Shown one piece after another: positions 16,241 to 24,917 of a DNA stretch of 36,842 nt; within the stretch, counting starts at the first letter, position 1; the number at the start of each line of letters is the position of its first letter. The notes beneath the pieces are model-generated. The model saw only the letters and a program-made list of their open reading frames with translations. It did no database searches and had not been told where the DNA came from. The DNA comes from Rhodobacteraceae bacterium HLUCCA09. Its GTDB lineage: Bacteria; Pseudomonadota; Alphaproteobacteria; Rhodobacterales; Rhodobacteraceae. Position numbers and translations under genes: made by a program. Location of the stretch: NCBI GenBank assembly GCA_001314685.1, contig LJNT01000147.1, positions 1,809 through 38,650 of the forward strand, read 5' to 3'.

Positions 16241-17440
16241 TCAGGGCAGGCGCGTGCGGAGCACCCGCAGCATGTTCTCGCCAGCGACCTTGCGGATCTG
16301 TGCCTCGGTCAGGCCGGCCTCGCGCATGGCGTGGGTCAGCGCGGGAAGCCCGGCGGCATCGAAGCCGACCGTCACCGAGCCGTCCCAGTCTGAGCCGAGC
16401 GAGACGTGATCCTCGCCGAGCAGGTCGATCGCGGCGCGGATGGCCGAGGCGACGCCCGCGGGGCTCGCGTCGCAGGTGACGTCGGCCCAGAAGCCGATGC
16501 CGACGACGCCGCCGCCCGCCGCCGCCCCGTTCCCGACGATGCGCCGCATCAGATCGTCGGGGAAATTGCGCGGCGTGTCGCAATGCGAGCGGATGCCGGT
16601 ATGCGAGACGACGAGGGGGATGTCGGTGCGTGCGATCACCTCGCGGGCCACCGCCGGCGAGGCGTGGGCAAGATCGAGGATCAGCCCGCGCCGCGCGATC
16701 TCGGCCACGAGCGCGCGGCCCATGTCGGTCAGCCCGCGGTTGCCCTGCCCGTGCAGCGACCCGCCCACCTCGTTGTCGAAGAAGTGCGTCAGCCCGACCA
16801 AGCGGTATCCGGCCTCCGTCAGCCGGTCGAGATTGGCCAGATCGCCCTCGAGCGCGTGCGCCCCCTCGATCCCGAGCAGGCCCCCAACCACCGTCTCGCC
16901 CCTCTCGCGGGCAGCCAGCACCGCGTCGAGATCGGCCTCGTCGCGAATGATCGCGAGCCGCCCCTCCGAGGCGCGGGCCGCCCGCTCCAGCCGCCCGGCC
17001 TGGTAGAGCGCGCGCTCGAGCAGGCTGCCCCAGGTGCGTGGCGGCCAGAGCTGGCCCATGGCCAGCGGCGTGATGTTGTCGAAGGCGTCCGCCTGGTTTT
17101 CCTCGTAGTTCTGGCCGGCGGGCGACCTGGTGACGGCAGTGAAGACCTGCACCGCCACGTTGCCCTCGATCAGCCGGGGCAGGTCGACATGACCGCGCCC
17201 GCCCCGCTCCAGCAGGTCGCGGTTCCACAGCAGCGTGTCCGCGTGCCAGTCGCCGATCACGAGGCTGTCGTGCAGCGCCGCGGCCTCGTCGCTCACCGGC
17301 CAGGGCCCGCCCGGCGCGATGGCGTTGCGGCCGCGCTCGACCATGCCGGGGCCGATCGTGACGACCGCCGTCGCCGCGACGACGGCGAGCGCCGCGAGCA
17401 CCAGCACCAGGACAAGCAGGCCCCGCACGATCCGTCCCAT
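16241..17440 (-). CDS. Membrane-anchored M19 dipeptidase (renal dipeptidase family)
   Basis: A 399-residue zinc dipeptidase. An N-terminal helix (MGRIVRGLLVLVLVLAALAVV) anchors it in the membrane with the catalytic barrel probably outside. M19 features: the HxD zinc motif in GDWHADTLLWNRD, the bridging Glu region GLLGIEGAHALEGD, LVGLTHFFDNEVGGSLHG with its metal-ligand His, VVSHTGIRSHCDTPRN and SLGSDWDG. Substrates are probably short peptides, possibly D-amino-acid or modified dipeptides. I chose the ATG at 17440, with GGGGAGGGGGCG upstream, because the longer ORF adds a non-hydrophobic 39-residue tail. It is divergent from the DUF4389 gene. Confidence 0.93.
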   Translation of the reverse strand: MGRIVRGLLVLVLVLAALAVVAATAVVTIGPGMVERGRNAIAPGGPWPVSDEAAALHDSLVIGDWHADTLLWNRDLLERGGRGHVDLPRLIEGNVAVQVFTAVTRSPAGQNYEENQADAFDNITPLAMGQLWPPRTWGSLLERALYQAGRLERAARASEGRLAIIRDEADLDAVLAARERGETVVGGLLGIEGAHALEGDLANLDRLTEAGYRLVGLTHFFDNEVGGSLHGQGNRGLTDMGRALVAEIARRGLILDLAHASPAVAREVIARTDIPLVVSHTGIRSHCDTPRNFPDDLMRRIVGNGAAAGGGVVGIGFWADVTCDASPAGVASAIRAAIDLLGEDHVSLGSDWDGSVTVGFDAAGLPALTHAMREAGLTEAQIRKVAGENMLRVLRTRLP

Positions 17441-17559
17441 CGCCCCCTCCCCTGGCCGCGGCCCCGACCCTATCGCGGCCGGCACACTCCCCGCCAGCGC
17501 GATCTTGCAGCGGCGGGCGCTTCGCGGCAGGCTTGCGGGCGCAGCAAGGGAGGCCACCG

Positions 17560-17889
17560 ATGGACGACGAGACGGGACGGCAGGCCGGAGCGCCGCGTGA
17601 CTCCCTGGATGGCCGCCTGCACGGTCCGCAGCCCGACCCGGGACCGGCCGAAAACATCTTCCTGCGGCTGGTCTACATGATCATCATCTGGGTCATGCTG
17701 TCGCTCGCCAACACCGTGCTGACCGTGGCGACGGTGGTCCAGTTCGTGATCATGCTGCTGAACAACAAGCAGCCCAACGAGCGGCTCGCCGAGTTCGGCA
17801 CCGACCTCGGCGTGTGGATCGCCAAGGCCGCCCGCTTCCAGACCGGCGCGTCGGAGGTCAAGCCCTGGCCCTGGACCGAGCTCGACTGA
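17560..17889 (+). CDS. DUF4389 family membrane protein
   Basis: A 109-residue protein with a polar N-terminus (about 1-33), a long hydrophobic stretch (FLRLVYMIIIWVMLSLANTVLTVATVVQFVIMLL, probably two membrane segments) and a conserved tail, NKQPNERLAEFGTDLGVWIAKAARFQTG, typical of DUF4389 proteins. The function of the family is not known to me. The ATG at 17560 has AAGGGAGG seven bases upstream. A structured repeat of the window's four-copy family begins 27 bp after the stop. Confidence 0.85.
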   Translation: MDDETGRQAGAPRDSLDGRLHGPQPDPGPAENIFLRLVYMIIIWVMLSLANTVLTVATVVQFVIMLLNNKQPNERLAEFGTDLGVWIAKAARFQTGASEVKPWPWTELD

Positions 17890-17916
17890 GGGACGTGAGC
17901 GGGCGGCAAGGACGGA

Positions 17917-17985
17917 GGGGGCGCTGCCCCCGTCGGCCGTTCCGGCCGACCCCCCCGGAGTATTTGGGCCAAGATGATGGGGGGC
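17917..17985 (+). repeat. Structured 3'-flanking repeat, copy 1 (subtype with GTATTTGGGCCAAGATGAT tail)
   Basis: GGGGGC-GCT-GCCCCC is followed by GTCGGCC-GTTCC-GGCCGAC, then CCCCCCGGAGTATTTGGG and CCAAGATGAT, ending in a G-run. It lies 3' of the DUF4389 gene in the same direction. It matches copy 2 almost base for base, with one compensatory G-C to C-G change in the second stem. Confidence 0.88.
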
Positions 17986-18040
17986 GGCGCGGCAGCCCGG
18001 CCGACGCGGCGCAGGACGGGCGGGCGACGCGCGGCCGGGG

Positions 18041-19123
18041 TCAGGCGGAGGCGCGGGTGCGCATGCCGCTTTCCGACGCGCCGGTGGGGACGAGGGCGCG
18101 CACGAGATCCTGCATCTCGAGGATGCCCACCTGCCGTCCCTCGTCGTCGGTCACCGCATAGCGCAGGCCGGTCTCGCCGCCGGAGATGGCGATGACCTTC
18201 TCGAGCGTGTCCTCGGGGTGGACCTGGCCCGCAACGTTGGGCTGGGGCTGGGCGGTGGCGCGCATCACCGAGCGCACCCGCAGGACGCGGGCGCGGTTGA
18301 TGTCGGAGATGAAGTCGATGATGTAGTCGTCGCCCGGATTCATCAGGATCGCCTGCGGCTCGTCCTGCTGCACGACGTAGCCGTCCTTCAGGATCACGAG
18401 GTGGTCGGCGAGCTTGAGCGCCTCGTCGAGATCGTGGGAGATGAAGACGACCGTCTTCGACAGTTCCGCCTGCAGCTCCAGCAACAGATCCTGCATGTCG
18501 GTGCGAATGAGCGGGTCGAGCGCGGAGAACGCCTCGTCCATCAGCATGATCGGCGCGTTGGAGGTGAGTGCGCGGGCAAGGCCCACCCGTTGCTGCATGC
18601 CGCCCGAGAGCGCGCTGGGATACTGGTCGGCATTGCCGCCCAAGCCCACCCGGTCGAGCCATCTGCGCGCCTCGTCCTCGTAGTCGGCCCGCTTCACGCC
18701 GCGCACCGCCAGGGCGAGCGCGGCGTTCTCGAGCACGGTGCGGTGGGGGAAAAGGGCGAAGTTCTGGAACACCATCGACATCTTCTCGCGGCGCAGGCGC
18801 CGCAGCGCCTCGTCGCCATAGGCCATGATGTCGTCGCCATCGACCACCACCTCGCCCGCCGTGGGCTCGATCAGGCGGTTGAGGTGCCGAATGAGCGTCG
18901 ACTTGCCGGAGCCCGACAGCCCCATCATCACGGTGATGTCGCCGTCCTTCACCTCGACGTTGATGTCGTTGAGACCGACGACGTGGTTGTGCTCCTTCAG
19001 GATTTCGGTCTTGGACATGCCGGCCTCGACATGGGCCAGCGCGCCCTTCGGGTCGTCGCCGAAGATCTTGTAGAGGTGGCGGATCTCGACGGTCGTGCGC
19101 TTGTCGTCTCGCGTCTGTTTCAT
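18041..19123 (-). CDS. Quaternary-amine (glycine betaine/proline) ABC transporter ATPase
   Basis: A 360-residue ATPase of the ProV/OpuAA type that powers uptake of betaine-like solutes. Walker A is GLSGSGKST (68-76). The Q-loop is MVFQNFALFPHRT, the signature LSGGMQQR, Walker B LMDEAFSALDP and the switch His in FISHDLDEA. The N-terminal FGDDPKGALAHVEAGMSKTEIL extension and C-terminal CBS-like domain (about 280-350) are typical of this subfamily. The CBS part may sense ionic strength or nucleotide. The gene is last in an operon with the permease (13 bp upstream) and the binding protein. Confidence 0.95.
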   Translation of the reverse strand: MKQTRDDKRTTVEIRHLYKIFGDDPKGALAHVEAGMSKTEILKEHNHVVGLNDINVEVKDGDITVMMGLSGSGKSTLIRHLNRLIEPTAGEVVVDGDDIMAYGDEALRRLRREKMSMVFQNFALFPHRTVLENAALALAVRGVKRADYEDEARRWLDRVGLGGNADQYPSALSGGMQQRVGLARALTSNAPIMLMDEAFSALDPLIRTDMQDLLLELQAELSKTVVFISHDLDEALKLADHLVILKDGYVVQQDEPQAILMNPGDDYIIDFISDINRARVLRVRSVMRATAQPQPNVAGQVHPEDTLEKVIAISGGETGLRYAVTDDEGRQVGILEMQDLVRALVPTGASESGMRTRASA

Positions 19124-19136
19124 GCGGTCCCTCCCC

Positions 19137-20186
19137 TCAGCTCTTCTGCTGCGCGTTGATCCGCGCCAGCGAGGCCTTGGTCACGCGGTCGAGGATCACG
19201 GCGAGGATGACGATGCCGAGGCCCGCCACCAGTCCGACGCCGAGCTCGAGATTGCGAATGCCGCGCAGGACCAGCACGCCGAGGCCGGGCGCCGAGACGA
19301 GGCTGGCGATCACCACCATGGCGAGGCTCATCATGATCGTCTGGTTCACGCCGGCCATGATGTTGGGCAGGGCCAGCGGGATCTGCACGCCGTAGAGCTT
19401 CTGCCGCCTGGTCATGCCGAAGGCCTCGGCCGCCTCCATCACGTGGGGGTCGACCATGCGGATGCCGAGGTTGGTCAGCCGGATCACCGGCACGATGGCG
19501 TAGAGGATGATGGCGATGCCGTAGAGCTTGGGCTCGGTGACGCTGAACAGGAAGATCAGAGGGATCAGGTAGACGAAGGGCGGCAGCGTCTGCAGCATGT
19601 CGAGGACGGGGATGGCCCCGTTCTGGAAGCTGTCCGATCGTGACATGGCGATGCCGATGGGCACGCCGATCAGCACGCAGATGAAGGCGCACACGAAGAT
19701 GATCGCGAGAGTCTGCATCGCGTAGTCGTAATGGTCGATGAAGGCGAGGCCCGCGATCGACAGGGTGACGAAGGCAAGCAGGCCCCAGGAGCGCGACACG
19801 AACCACGTGATCGCCATCAGGATCGGAATGACGATCCACCACGGTGTGGTGAGGATGCCGTAGAGCGCGGATTCGAGCGCCCATGACAGCGGCTGCGTGA
19901 GCGGGTCGAGCACGAAGGACATCGCGTCCTTCGCGTTGAGAAAGCCCCGCTCCAGCCCCTGCGTCAGCTCCCGCGATTGCGGGAAGGCCGCGCAGGCGTC
20001 GTTGAGCGCGTCCATCGAGGGAAACGGCAGCTCCCAGAGCGAAACGGCCGGCGCGGCGCCGCCGCCGCCTCCGCCGCTTTGCGCCAGGAGCTCGTCCATC
20101 GACATGGGCGCGTCCGTGTCGGTGCTGGCCTCGCCGCACCAGCCCCTGAGGCCGAGCGCGTCGAAAACGAAATCATAGGTGGCCAC
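19137..20186 (-). CDS. Quaternary-amine ABC transporter permease (ProW-like)
   Basis: A 349-residue inner-membrane permease of the ProW/OpuAB type. The cytoplasmic N-terminal part (about 1-95, with a run of glycines in QSGGGGGGAAPA) is followed by at least six hydrophobic segments (for example WWIVIPILMAITWFV and FVYLIPLIFLF). The ABC-coupling loop is AAEAFGMTRRQKLYGVQIPLALPNI. I chose the GTG at 20186 because GGAGGGG lies five bases upstream and the longer ORF extension reads through the intergenic terminator. It is followed closely by the ATPase gene. Confidence 0.93.
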   Translation of the reverse strand: MATYDFVFDALGLRGWCGEASTDTDAPMSMDELLAQSGGGGGGAAPAVSLWELPFPSMDALNDACAAFPQSRELTQGLERGFLNAKDAMSFVLDPLTQPLSWALESALYGILTTPWWIVIPILMAITWFVSRSWGLLAFVTLSIAGLAFIDHYDYAMQTLAIIFVCAFICVLIGVPIGIAMSRSDSFQNGAIPVLDMLQTLPPFVYLIPLIFLFSVTEPKLYGIAIILYAIVPVIRLTNLGIRMVDPHVMEAAEAFGMTRRQKLYGVQIPLALPNIMAGVNQTIMMSLAMVVIASLVSAPGLGVLVLRGIRNLELGVGLVAGLGIVILAVILDRVTKASLARINAQQKS

Positions 20187-20208
20187 GTGTCCCCTCCGTG
20201 CGGATACG

Positions 20209-20243
20209 AAAAGGACGGGGCCTGGCCATCCGGGCCCCGTCCT
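20209..20243 (-). terminator. Intrinsic terminator/attenuator between binding-protein and permease genes
   Basis: On the reverse strand AGGACGGGGCC and GGCCCCGTCCT form a perfect 11-bp stem around a 10-base loop, followed by TTTT. It sits after the binding-protein stop and just before the permease start. It is expected to let only part of the transcripts through, giving more binding protein than permease and ATPase. Confidence 0.8.
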
Positions 20244-20259
20244 GCCGTGCGTTGCGGTG

Positions 20260-21248
20260 TCAGCCCTGCTGAAGCAGCGCCGACAGGTTCTCGCGCGCGG
20301 CATCGTTCAGCCAGCCGCTCCAGGTGTCCTGGTAGTTGCGCAGGAAGTAGACGGCCGTCTCCTCGGCATTGGCGTTGTTCTCTTCCATCCAGGCGAGCAG
20401 CGACGACATCGTGTCGGTCTCCCACTCCATCTTGCCAAGGAACTCGACGACCTGCGGCTCGCGGTCGGCCAGATCGGCCGTCACCGAGGTCAGGATCGGC
20501 GCGGCGGGGAAGTCGGACACGCCCGGATTGTCGCTGTCGGGGTTCTGGTTGCGGGCATGCACCTCGGGGTCGACCTCGCCGATCTCGACCTTGGTCATGT
20601 CGTACTGGCCGAGCGGCACGGTCGGCCCCCAGTAATAGCCGAACCATGGCTCCTCGTTCTCGTAGGCCGAGGCCATCGAGGTCGCCAGGGTCTCGCCCGA
20701 GCCGTGGTTGAACACGTCGAGGCCCGACGATTCCAGGTCGATGGCCCGGATCAGGTTGTCGTTCACCACGCGGCAGCCCCAGCCGTCGGGGCAGTTGTTG
20801 AAGGTGCCGCCCACCAGGTCGGGGTTTTCCATGATCCCTTCGAGCGTTGTCAGCTCGGGATGCTCCTCGGCGAGATAGGTCGGGATCCACCAGCCCTCGA
20901 CGCCGCCGGGCACCAGCACCTCGTTGACGCGCACGACGCGGCCCTCTTCCTCGAGGCGCTCGTAGGCCTAACGGTCGAGTTCAGCCACAGCTCGGTCACG
21001 ATGTCGGGCTCGCCGTTCTCGGAGACAGAGGTGACGGCCGGAACGGTGTCGGAAGGCACCACGGCCACGTCGCAGCCGTAGCCGTTCTCCATCAGGAAGG
21101 CCGCGGTGGCGGTGACCACCTGCGCCGACGCCCAGTTCATCTCGGTGATCGAGACCTCGCCGCACTCCTCCTGGGCGGCGGCCGGCAGGGCGACGAAAAG
21201 GGGGGCGGACAGCGCCGTGGCGCCCGCCAGAAGCATAAGCCGTGTCAT
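20260..21248 (-). pseudogene. Quaternary-amine ABC transporter substrate-binding protein, frameshifted
   Basis: The reverse strand encodes a ProX/OpuAC-type periplasmic binding protein in two frames. Part one starts at 21248 with a signal peptide (MTRLMLLAGATALSAPLFV, cleavage near AAAQEE) and runs to TELWLNSTV (residue 93). Part two continues directly in another frame as AYERLEEEGRVVRVNEV through VEGWWIPTYL to LLQQG at 20260. At the junction the sequence GTTAGGCC puts a TAG in the second frame. One extra base, for example GTTGAGGCC, would restore TVEAYERLEEEG. So one base appears lost near 20970. There is no homopolymer there, so a real mutation is at least as likely as a sequencing error. 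Without the binding protein the transporter would not work. The rest of the gene is well preserved, implying a recent event. Confidence 0.9.
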
Positions 21249-21486
21249 GGAACCTCGCGTTGCGTTTCATCGATCTGCAGCCGAACCCGCGCGGTGACGG
21301 GCCGGCCGGCAGCACGGGACGCAAAGCGACACGCTCATGTCGCTTGGCGTCCTCGAACCTTCGCTAGGCTAAGGGTCTGACTAACGACTTCAACGCCTTG
21401 ACACAGCCGAATGAGAGCCGTGATCAGAGCGACGGGCGCTTTTTCCGCCGAATCGGGACGAAATGACGCGCCCCGACCCTGCGACT

Positions 21487-21504
21487 CCTTCGCCTTGGCG
21501 AAGG
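21487..21504 (-). terminator. Small hairpin downstream of oligoendopeptidase gene
   Basis: CCTTCGCC-TT-GGCGAAGG is a perfect 8-bp stem eight bases beyond the stop of the peptidase gene on the reverse strand. There is no clear T-run, so it is only a probable terminator. Confidence 0.45.
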
Positions 21505-21512
21505 GTTCCCCG

Positions 21513-23348
21513 TCACCCCTCCATCGCCTCCAACTGGTCGATGAAGCGCTCGATCATGCCCAGCCCCTTGTCCCAGAAGGCGGGGTCGGATGCGTCGAGG
21601 CCGAAGGGGGCGAGCAACTCCTTGTGGTGCTTCGAGCCGCCGGCCTCGAGCATCTCGAAATACTTCTGCTGGAAGCCCGCGTCGCCCTCTTCGTAGACGG
21701 CGTAGAGCGCGTTCACGAGGCCGTCGCCGAAGGCGTAGGCATAGACGTAGAAGGGCGAGTGCACGAAGTGCGGGATGTAGCCCCAGAACACCTCGTAGCC
21801 GTCCATGAAGGTGAAGGCCGGCCCGAGGCTCTCGCCCTGCACGCTCATCCACAGCGCGTTGATGTCGTCGACCGTTAGTTCGCCCTCGCGACGGGCGGCG
21901 TGCAACTTGCACTCGAAGTCGTAGAAGGCGATCTGACGGACGACCGTGTTGATCATGTCCTCGACCTTGCCGGCGAGCATCACCTTGCGCTGCGCGTCGC
22001 CCTCGGCATTGCGCAGCATCCGGCGGAAGGTCAGCATCTCGCCGAACACGCTCGCCGTCTCGGCCAGCGTCAGGGGCGTCGACGACAAGAGCTCTCCCTG
22101 CCCCGCCGCGAGCCGCTGGTGCACGCCGTGGCCGAGCTCGTGGGCGAGCGTCATCACGTCCCGCGGCTTGCCGAGGTAATTGAGCATCACGTAGGGGTGC
22201 ACCGAGGCGACCGTGGGGTGGGCGAAGGCGCCCGGCGCCTTGCCGGGCTTCACGCCCGCGTCGATCCAGCCCTTGTGGAAGAACGGCTCGGCCAGCTCGG
22301 CCATCTTGGGGTCGAACTCGGCATAGGCGTTCATCACCGTCTCGCGCGCCTCGTCCCAGCCGACGACGCGGTCGTCCTCCATCGGCAGCGGCGCATTGCG
22401 GTCCCACACTTCCAGCGTATCGAGGCCGAGCCACTTGCGCTTGAGCTCGTAGTAGCGGTGCGACAGGCGCGGATAGGCCCGCACCACGGCATCGCGCAGC
22501 GCCTCGACCACCTCGGGCTCGACATGGTTGGCGAGGTGGCGCCCGGTCTGCGGCGTGGGCATGCCGCGCCAGCGGTCCTCGATCTCCTTTTCCTTGGCGA
22601 GCGTGTTGTGGACGCGGGCGAAGAGCTTGGCGTTTTCCGAAAAGACGCGGGCGAGCTCGCGCGCGGCGGCCTCGCGGCTGGCGCGATCCTGGTCGGTCAG
22701 GTGGTTGAGGGTGGCCTCGAGGCCCTGAACCTCGCCCTGTACCTCGAACTCGAGCGCCGCGATCGTCTCGTCGAACAGCCGGTTCCACGCGGCCGCCCCC
22801 ACCACCGACTGGTCGTGGAGGAACTTCTCCAGCTCGTCCGACAGCTGGTAAGGCTTCATCGCGCGCATCCGCTCGAAGATCGGGCGGTAGCGGGCGAGCG
22901 CGTCGTTCGCCGTCAGCAGGCCCTCGAGGTGGTCGTCGTCGAGCCGGTTGAGCTCGAGGCTGAAGAAGACGAGCGGCGTCGTGTCGTCGGTGATCTTCTG
23001 CTGCGTGTCGCCGAGAAACTTGGCCCGGCCGCCATCGGTCGTCTCCTGGTAGTAGCGCAACCCCGCGAACGACATGATGCGGCCCGCCACCTCGTCGATC
23101 TTTTCGTAGCGCTGCACGCAGGCGAGCATGGCGCCCGCGTCGAGGCCGGCCAGCTTGCCCTCGTAATCGGCGGCGAAGGCGGCGCATTCGGCCGCGAGCC
23201 AGTCGAGATCGCGGGAAAGCTCGGGCGCATCCTCGCCCGCGTAGAGATCGGTCAGATCCCATTCCGGCAGATCGCCGAGGTTGCGCGCTCCTCCCTCGGC
23301 GGCGGCGTCGAAGACAGGGCGGGTAACGCGGGCAAGACTGGGCAGCAT
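21513..23348 (-). CDS. pepF: Oligoendopeptidase F (M3B metallopeptidase)
   Basis: A 611-residue cytoplasmic zinc peptidase that degrades oligopeptides. The zinc site is HELGHGVHQ (403-411), with the third ligand Glu in LTLAETASVFGE about 25 residues on. The N-terminal domain (about 30-200, WDLTDLYAGEDAPEL) and the PYVMLNYLGKPRDVMTLAHE stretch are typical. The C-terminal YEVFWGYIPHFVHSPFYVYAY region carries Tyr/His residues of the active site. The start at 23348 has GGAGGATTCC upstream; the longer ORF adds 32 residues without family resemblance. It is divergent from the transglycosylase lipoprotein gene. Confidence 0.96.
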   Translation of the reverse strand: MLPSLARVTRPVFDAAAEGGARNLGDLPEWDLTDLYAGEDAPELSRDLDWLAAECAAFAADYEGKLAGLDAGAMLACVQRYEKIDEVAGRIMSFAGLRYYQETTDGGRAKFLGDTQQKITDDTTPLVFFSLELNRLDDDHLEGLLTANDALARYRPIFERMRAMKPYQLSDELEKFLHDQSVVGAAAWNRLFDETIAALEFEVQGEVQGLEATLNHLTDQDRASREAAARELARVFSENAKLFARVHNTLAKEKEIEDRWRGMPTPQTGRHLANHVEPEVVEALRDAVVRAYPRLSHRYYELKRKWLGLDTLEVWDRNAPLPMEDDRVVGWDEARETVMNAYAEFDPKMAELAEPFFHKGWIDAGVKPGKAPGAFAHPTVASVHPYVMLNYLGKPRDVMTLAHELGHGVHQRLAAGQGELLSSTPLTLAETASVFGEMLTFRRMLRNAEGDAQRKVMLAGKVEDMINTVVRQIAFYDFECKLHAARREGELTVDDINALWMSVQGESLGPAFTFMDGYEVFWGYIPHFVHSPFYVYAYAFGDGLVNALYAVYEEGDAGFQQKYFEMLEAGGSKHHKELLAPFGLDASDPAFWDKGLGMIERFIDQLEAMEG

Positions 23349-23533
23349 GGAATCCTCCGTCAGGGGTCGTGCTCGATCTAGGGCGCGCGGCGCGGCCGGC
23401 GCAACCCGGAGCGCCGACGCGGGCGGCCGGCGACTTTCCGCCACCCCGCACGCGGGGCGCGCGCGCGCGGCTTGTCAAGCCGCGACGGCCCGCGCCAACT
23501 GCGCGCCAGCCGCATCACGGAGACGTGCCCGAC

Positions 23534-24031
23534 ATGACCTTGCACACTGCCGCCCGACTTGTCGCCGCCGCCGCGCTCGTCGCCCTCGCCGCCTGCGGCA
23601 CGCAGCAGGAAGACCTGTCGACGAAGGCGGTGATGCCGCTCCACCCCGGCGAGACGCCCGAACTGCGCACCCTGATCGACGAATACGCCGACCGTCACGG
23701 CGTGCCCCGCCCGCTGGTGCACAAGGTGATCCAGCGCGAATCCGACTATCGCCCGCATGCCCGCAACGGCCCCTACTGGGGCATGATGCAGATTCTTCCC
23801 GCCACGGCGCGCGGCATGGGCTTTCAGGGCCAGCCCGCCGACCTGCTCGATGCCGAGACGAACCTGAACTACGCGGTGAAATACCTGCGCGGCGCGTGGA
23901 TGGTGTCGGACGGCGACATGGACGAGGCAGTGATGTGGTATGCCCGCGGCTACTACTACGAGGCGCGCGACCGCTGCCTGCTGGTCGAGACGGGCCTGCG
24001 CGAGCGCGAGGTCGCCCGCCACTGCCGCTGA
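23534..24031 (+). CDS. Lytic transglycosylase lipoprotein (SLT domain)
   Basis: A 165-residue lipoprotein. The signal ends in a lipobox, LAAC (Cys21). The SLT domain (about 45-155) has the catalytic Glu in VIQRESDYRPHARNGPYWGMMQI and the LPATARGMG motif, then NLNYAVKYLRGAW and YARGYYYEA in place of the usual AYNAG. It is expected to act on peptidoglycan from the periplasmic side of a membrane. The ATG at 23534 follows CGGAGACGTGCCCGAC; a GTG nine bases upstream is an alternative. A decayed thioredoxin-like gene follows on the same strand. Confidence 0.92.
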   Translation: MTLHTAARLVAAAALVALAACGTQQEDLSTKAVMPLHPGETPELRTLIDEYADRHGVPRPLVHKVIQRESDYRPHARNGPYWGMMQILPATARGMGFQGQPADLLDAETNLNYAVKYLRGAWMVSDGDMDEAVMWYARGYYYEARDRCLLVETGLREREVARHCR

Positions 24032-24098
24032 GAGGGGTGTGCCGGGCGGCACAGCGGGCTGGGCTCTGTCGCAGCCAAGCAAGCGCAAGAGACCGGGC

Positions 24099-24656
24099 AC
24101 GGCCGAGACAGCGCCCGTCTGCAACTTCGGGTGGCCCGCGCCGCCGTTCGCGTTCGCGCCGCCTGCGACCGACGGACGACGCGACGGCCTGACAGACATC
24201 CGGGGCGAGCGCGGCAGGCTCGTGATGGTCATCGAGCACCGTTGCCCCTGCGTGCTCGCCGGGATCTAGCGGATCGTGCGGGAGGCGCGCGAGGTGCAGC
24301 CGCTTGGCATCGGTGTCGCGGCGATCTGCTCGAACGATGCCACGAGCCACCCCGCCGTCAGCTACGAGAACATGGTGCGTGGCGGAGGAGAGGGACGTTC
24401 CCTTCCCCTGCCTGCCTGACGAGGCCAGGCGGTGGCCTGCGCCTGGGGCGCGGCCTGCACGCCCGATGCCTTAGGCTTCGACGCGGGGCTCGGCCTGCAA
24501 TATCGCGGCCGGCTCGACGCCTCGCGCGCGCAAGCCGCGCCGGCGGAGGCCCGCCGCGAGCTCTGAGAGGCGATGAGGCAGGTGGCCGAGACCGGCACGG
24601 GACCGGCCGGGCAGATCCCGTCGATGGGCTGCTCGCTCAGGCGGAAGGCGGCGTGA
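24099..24656 (+). pseudogene. Decayed thioredoxin/redoxin-family gene
   Basis: Fragments of a thioredoxin-like (AhpC/TSA-type) protein can be read in order: ETAPVCNFGWPAPPF, a region with LVMVIEHRCPCVLAGI, then a TAG at 24267, then RIVREAREVQPLGIGVAAICSND and SYENM. A short section is readable only in a shifted frame (VAEERDVPFPCLPDEA), while the first frame has a TGA at 24417. The first frame resumes with QAVACAWGAACTPDALGFDAG and YRGRLDAS, hits a TGA at 24564 and continues EAMRQVAETGTGPAGQIPSMGCS. The expected start codon appears as ACG (24099). Several independent lesions show that the gene is dead. The redox Cys pair seems altered too (RCPC). The family call rests on recall of similar proteins with PSMGCSIKWK-like ends. 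Confidence 0.82.
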
Positions 24657-24687
24657 GGCGCAGGCGCAGGAGCCGCCCCCGCGGCGA

Positions 24688-24843
24688 TCAGTGACGAAAG
24701 AGGCGCGCGAGCACGAACACGGCGAGGCCGGCGAGGCCGGCGATCACGGCCGCGCGCAAGAGGAAGGAGGCGACCGGCAGCAGCACCATCAGCCCGAACA
24801 CGATTGCCGCCACGATCAGCGCCAGTTTGGCCGGTTCGTCCAT
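24688..24843 (-). CDS. Small membrane protein, 51 residues
   Basis: This gene is too short for the ORF track. The reverse strand reads MDEPAKLALIVAAIVFGLMV, continues with LLPVASFLLRAAVIAGLAGL and AVFVLARLFRH, and then stops. It has two hydrophobic segments separated by a single Arg and a basic C-terminus. GGGGGAGCGCG precedes the ATG. It lies downstream of soxG on the same strand, separated by repeat A. No family is recognised, and the coding call rests on the start signal, clean reading frame and membrane-like composition. Confidence 0.6.
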   Translation of the reverse strand: MDEPAKLALIVAAIVFGLMVLLPVASFLLRAAVIAGLAGLAVFVLARLFRH

Positions 24844-24917
24844 CGCGCTCCCCCTGTCTCGCCCCTTGTGCCACGAGACGCGCCCCGCGTCTCGCCCGAT
24901 CGGGTCTCCCTATCCGG

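Noticed and set aside
24131-24694. 187-residue ORF after the transglycosylase lipoprotein gene
   Set aside because: It is a shifted frame over the thioredoxin-family remnant.
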